Shown piece by piece: positions 6,269-7,037 of a DNA stretch of 7,037 nucleotides. A program made the position numbers and the translations under genes. The notes beneath the pieces were generated by a model. It was not told the origin of the DNA. It did no database searches and saw only the letters and a list, made by a program, of their open reading frames with translations. The DNA comes from Candidatus Poribacteria bacterium (GTDB taxonomy: Bacteria; Poribacteria; WGA-4E; UBA9662). Within the stretch, counting starts at the first letter, position 1, and every line of letters begins with the position of its first letter. Where the stretch lies: contig PACG01000052.1 of assembly GCA_002699335.1 (NCBI GenBank), positions 32,261 through 39,297 of the forward strand. Reading direction: 5' to 3'.

Positions 6269-6422
6269 TGAAAGCGAACCAATGCGGGTTAATAAATCGC
6301 AGAATTTTGAATTGTCTCAGGCTTAGTGAAATTGAATAGTTTGACATCTTAGAGTAAAGAGAATTTGTTATCTGGCGGGTTTGAATGAAAATTATACAGC
6401 GCAGAGAAGGTTGTCATACTTT

Positions 6423-6442
6423 TTATCACCATGTTATCACCA
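6423..6442. repeat. Two tandem copies of TTATCACCA, 11 nt apart
   Basis: TTATCACCA occurs at 6423-6431 and 6434-6442, an 11-nt period, about one helical turn. Such spacing would let a regulator contact both copies on one face, but only two copies exist and no known operator is recognised. It lies between the mannonate dehydratase stop and the phospholipase-like gene. Chance is possible. Confidence 0.3.
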
Positions 6443-6544
6443 CGCATCATGAAATTGGCCGCCTCTTTCTGCTCTAGATAATCGGTAAAAAAGGTTCCAG
6501 TCATCCCGGGAAGTTTGAGATTTGAGCGGTTCAGACACCCGTTT

Positions 6545-7037
6545 TCACCTATAGACTTCTTGTATCAGGGCCCGAATGTACCCGATCGCAAAAGCTTTGC
6601 CGTGTAGTTGGGTATAGCCGCTGTGAGCAAATGCAGGTGTGTGATCCATCATGAAGGGCCCATTAAAGCCATTGTCGCGATAAATTTTCATCGCCTTGCG
6701 CATGTCAACCTCCCCTTCATCGATAAAGACTTCGGCAAACCGGGGAATTTGTCCCTTAACGTTGCGAAAATGGACCCACTCGATTTTGTTTGCGCCGGCC
6801 ATCTCCGTAATGGCATCGTACACCCCCATCCCAAGTAGTTCCGTCATACACCCCTGGCAAAAAAGCATCTTATTGCTGTTACTGGGGGCAATCCGAAAAA
6901 AAATACGACGAAACTGGTCCAGCGTGGAACAAATTTGGGCGATACCGGCTAAAGGCTGGGGAATAGGAGGGTCGTCAGGATGTAATGCCATCCGGACGTT
7001 AGCCGCCTCAGCCACCGGAATCACCGCCTTCAAAAAC
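6545..7037 (-). CDS. uxuA: Mannonate dehydratase, C-terminal part (5' end outside window)
   Basis: The frame continues past the right edge (the codon before the TTG at 7033 is TTT), so only about 164 C-terminal residues are present; E. coli UxuA has 394. The visible part has the family's metal and substrate blocks in order: VIPVAEAANVRMALHPDDPP, then FCQGCMTELLG with the metal-ligand cysteine, WVHFRNVKG with a ligand histidine, FIDEGEVDM, and MMDHTPAF, where the Asp is the last metal ligand (E. coli-type enzymes have a PDHG motif here). UxuA removes water from D-mannonate to give 2-keto-3-deoxy-D-gluconate in glucuronate catabolism, using Mn2+ or Fe2+ in the cytoplasm. The stop is TGA at 6547-6545. 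No other hexuronate gene is in the window. Because the N-terminal half is missing, a relative with different sugar-acid specificity cannot be excluded. Confidence 0.88.
   Translation of the reverse strand, partial: FLKAVIPVAEAANVRMALHPDDPPIPQPLAGIAQICSTLDQFRRIFFRIAPSNSNKMLFCQGCMTELLGMGVYDAITEMAGANKIEWVHFRNVKGQIPRFAEVFIDEGEVDMRKAMKIYRDNGFNGPFMMDHTPAFAHSGYTQLHGKAFAIGYIRALIQEVYR

Larger units (their letters stand above)
6043..6544 (-). other. 502-bp non-coding stretch upstream of the phospholipase-like gene
   Basis: No frame here looks like a protein on either strand, and the sequence is AT-rich. It should hold the promoter of the phospholipase-like gene and the end of the mannonate dehydratase transcript. 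I see no strong promoter: a TTGACT on the - strand (6162 to 6157) is followed only by a poor -10 (TCTACA). A + strand TTGACA (6341-6346) has no good -10 and no gene to serve. Three small repeats are listed separately: a hairpin at 6114-6130, an inverted repeat at 6233-6268 and a tandem pair at 6423-6442. No convincing terminator follows the mannonate dehydratase stop. Confidence 0.55.

Noticed and set aside
6341..6369. + strand promoter starting at TTGACA
   Set aside because: No good -10 follows at the right spacing and there is no + strand gene downstream.

Overview
The window reads as ordinary bacterial chromosome from an uncultivated, Gram-negative lineage. A PorV/PorQ-type outer-membrane protein beside a DUF5683-type envelope protein, a mannonate dehydratase, and a conserved hypothetical of a kind I associate with Planctomycetes and relatives all point towards the FCB/PVC side of the tree (Poribacteria- or Latescibacteria-like). 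That placement is inference from gene content only. UGA is the normal stop of three other genes here (ends at 2436, 3384 and 6545), so the standard bacterial code applies.

Left part (1-780, + strand). The 3' part of a conserved hypothetical gene is followed 30 bases later by the most interesting object in the window: a small thioredoxin-fold ArsC-family protein whose frame is interrupted by one in-frame UGA at 472-474. Read as selenocysteine, the UGA gives a redox motif Sec-Thr-Ser-Cys (U12-x-x-C15) in a 113-residue protein. A perfect 8-bp hairpin with a GGU loop begins 15 nt after the UGA, which is what a bacterial SECIS element should look like. A conventional gene caller would stop at the UGA or report only a 68-residue stub beginning at 574.

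781-1338 has no convincing gene. It holds three short + strand frames joined by start/stop overlaps, one of them with a hydrophobic helix. They could be a small membrane peptide or a decayed gene.

Middle (1339-4939, + strand). A likely operon: a PorV/PorQ-family outer-membrane barrel, a DUF5683-like envelope protein 21 nt downstream, and a HyuB-type hydantoinase/oxoprolinase subunit that starts at a TTG inside the previous gene (29-nt overlap). The usual HyuA partner is absent from the window.

Right part (- strand). A zinc-dependent phospholipase C-like protein with an unusual four-cysteine, zinc-ribbon-like insertion (5059-6042), convergent with hyuB. Then a 502-bp non-coding stretch with small repeats, then the C-terminal part of a mannonate dehydratase (hexuronate catabolism) that runs off the right edge. 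No rRNA, tRNA, CRISPR array, insertion sequence or phage gene was seen.
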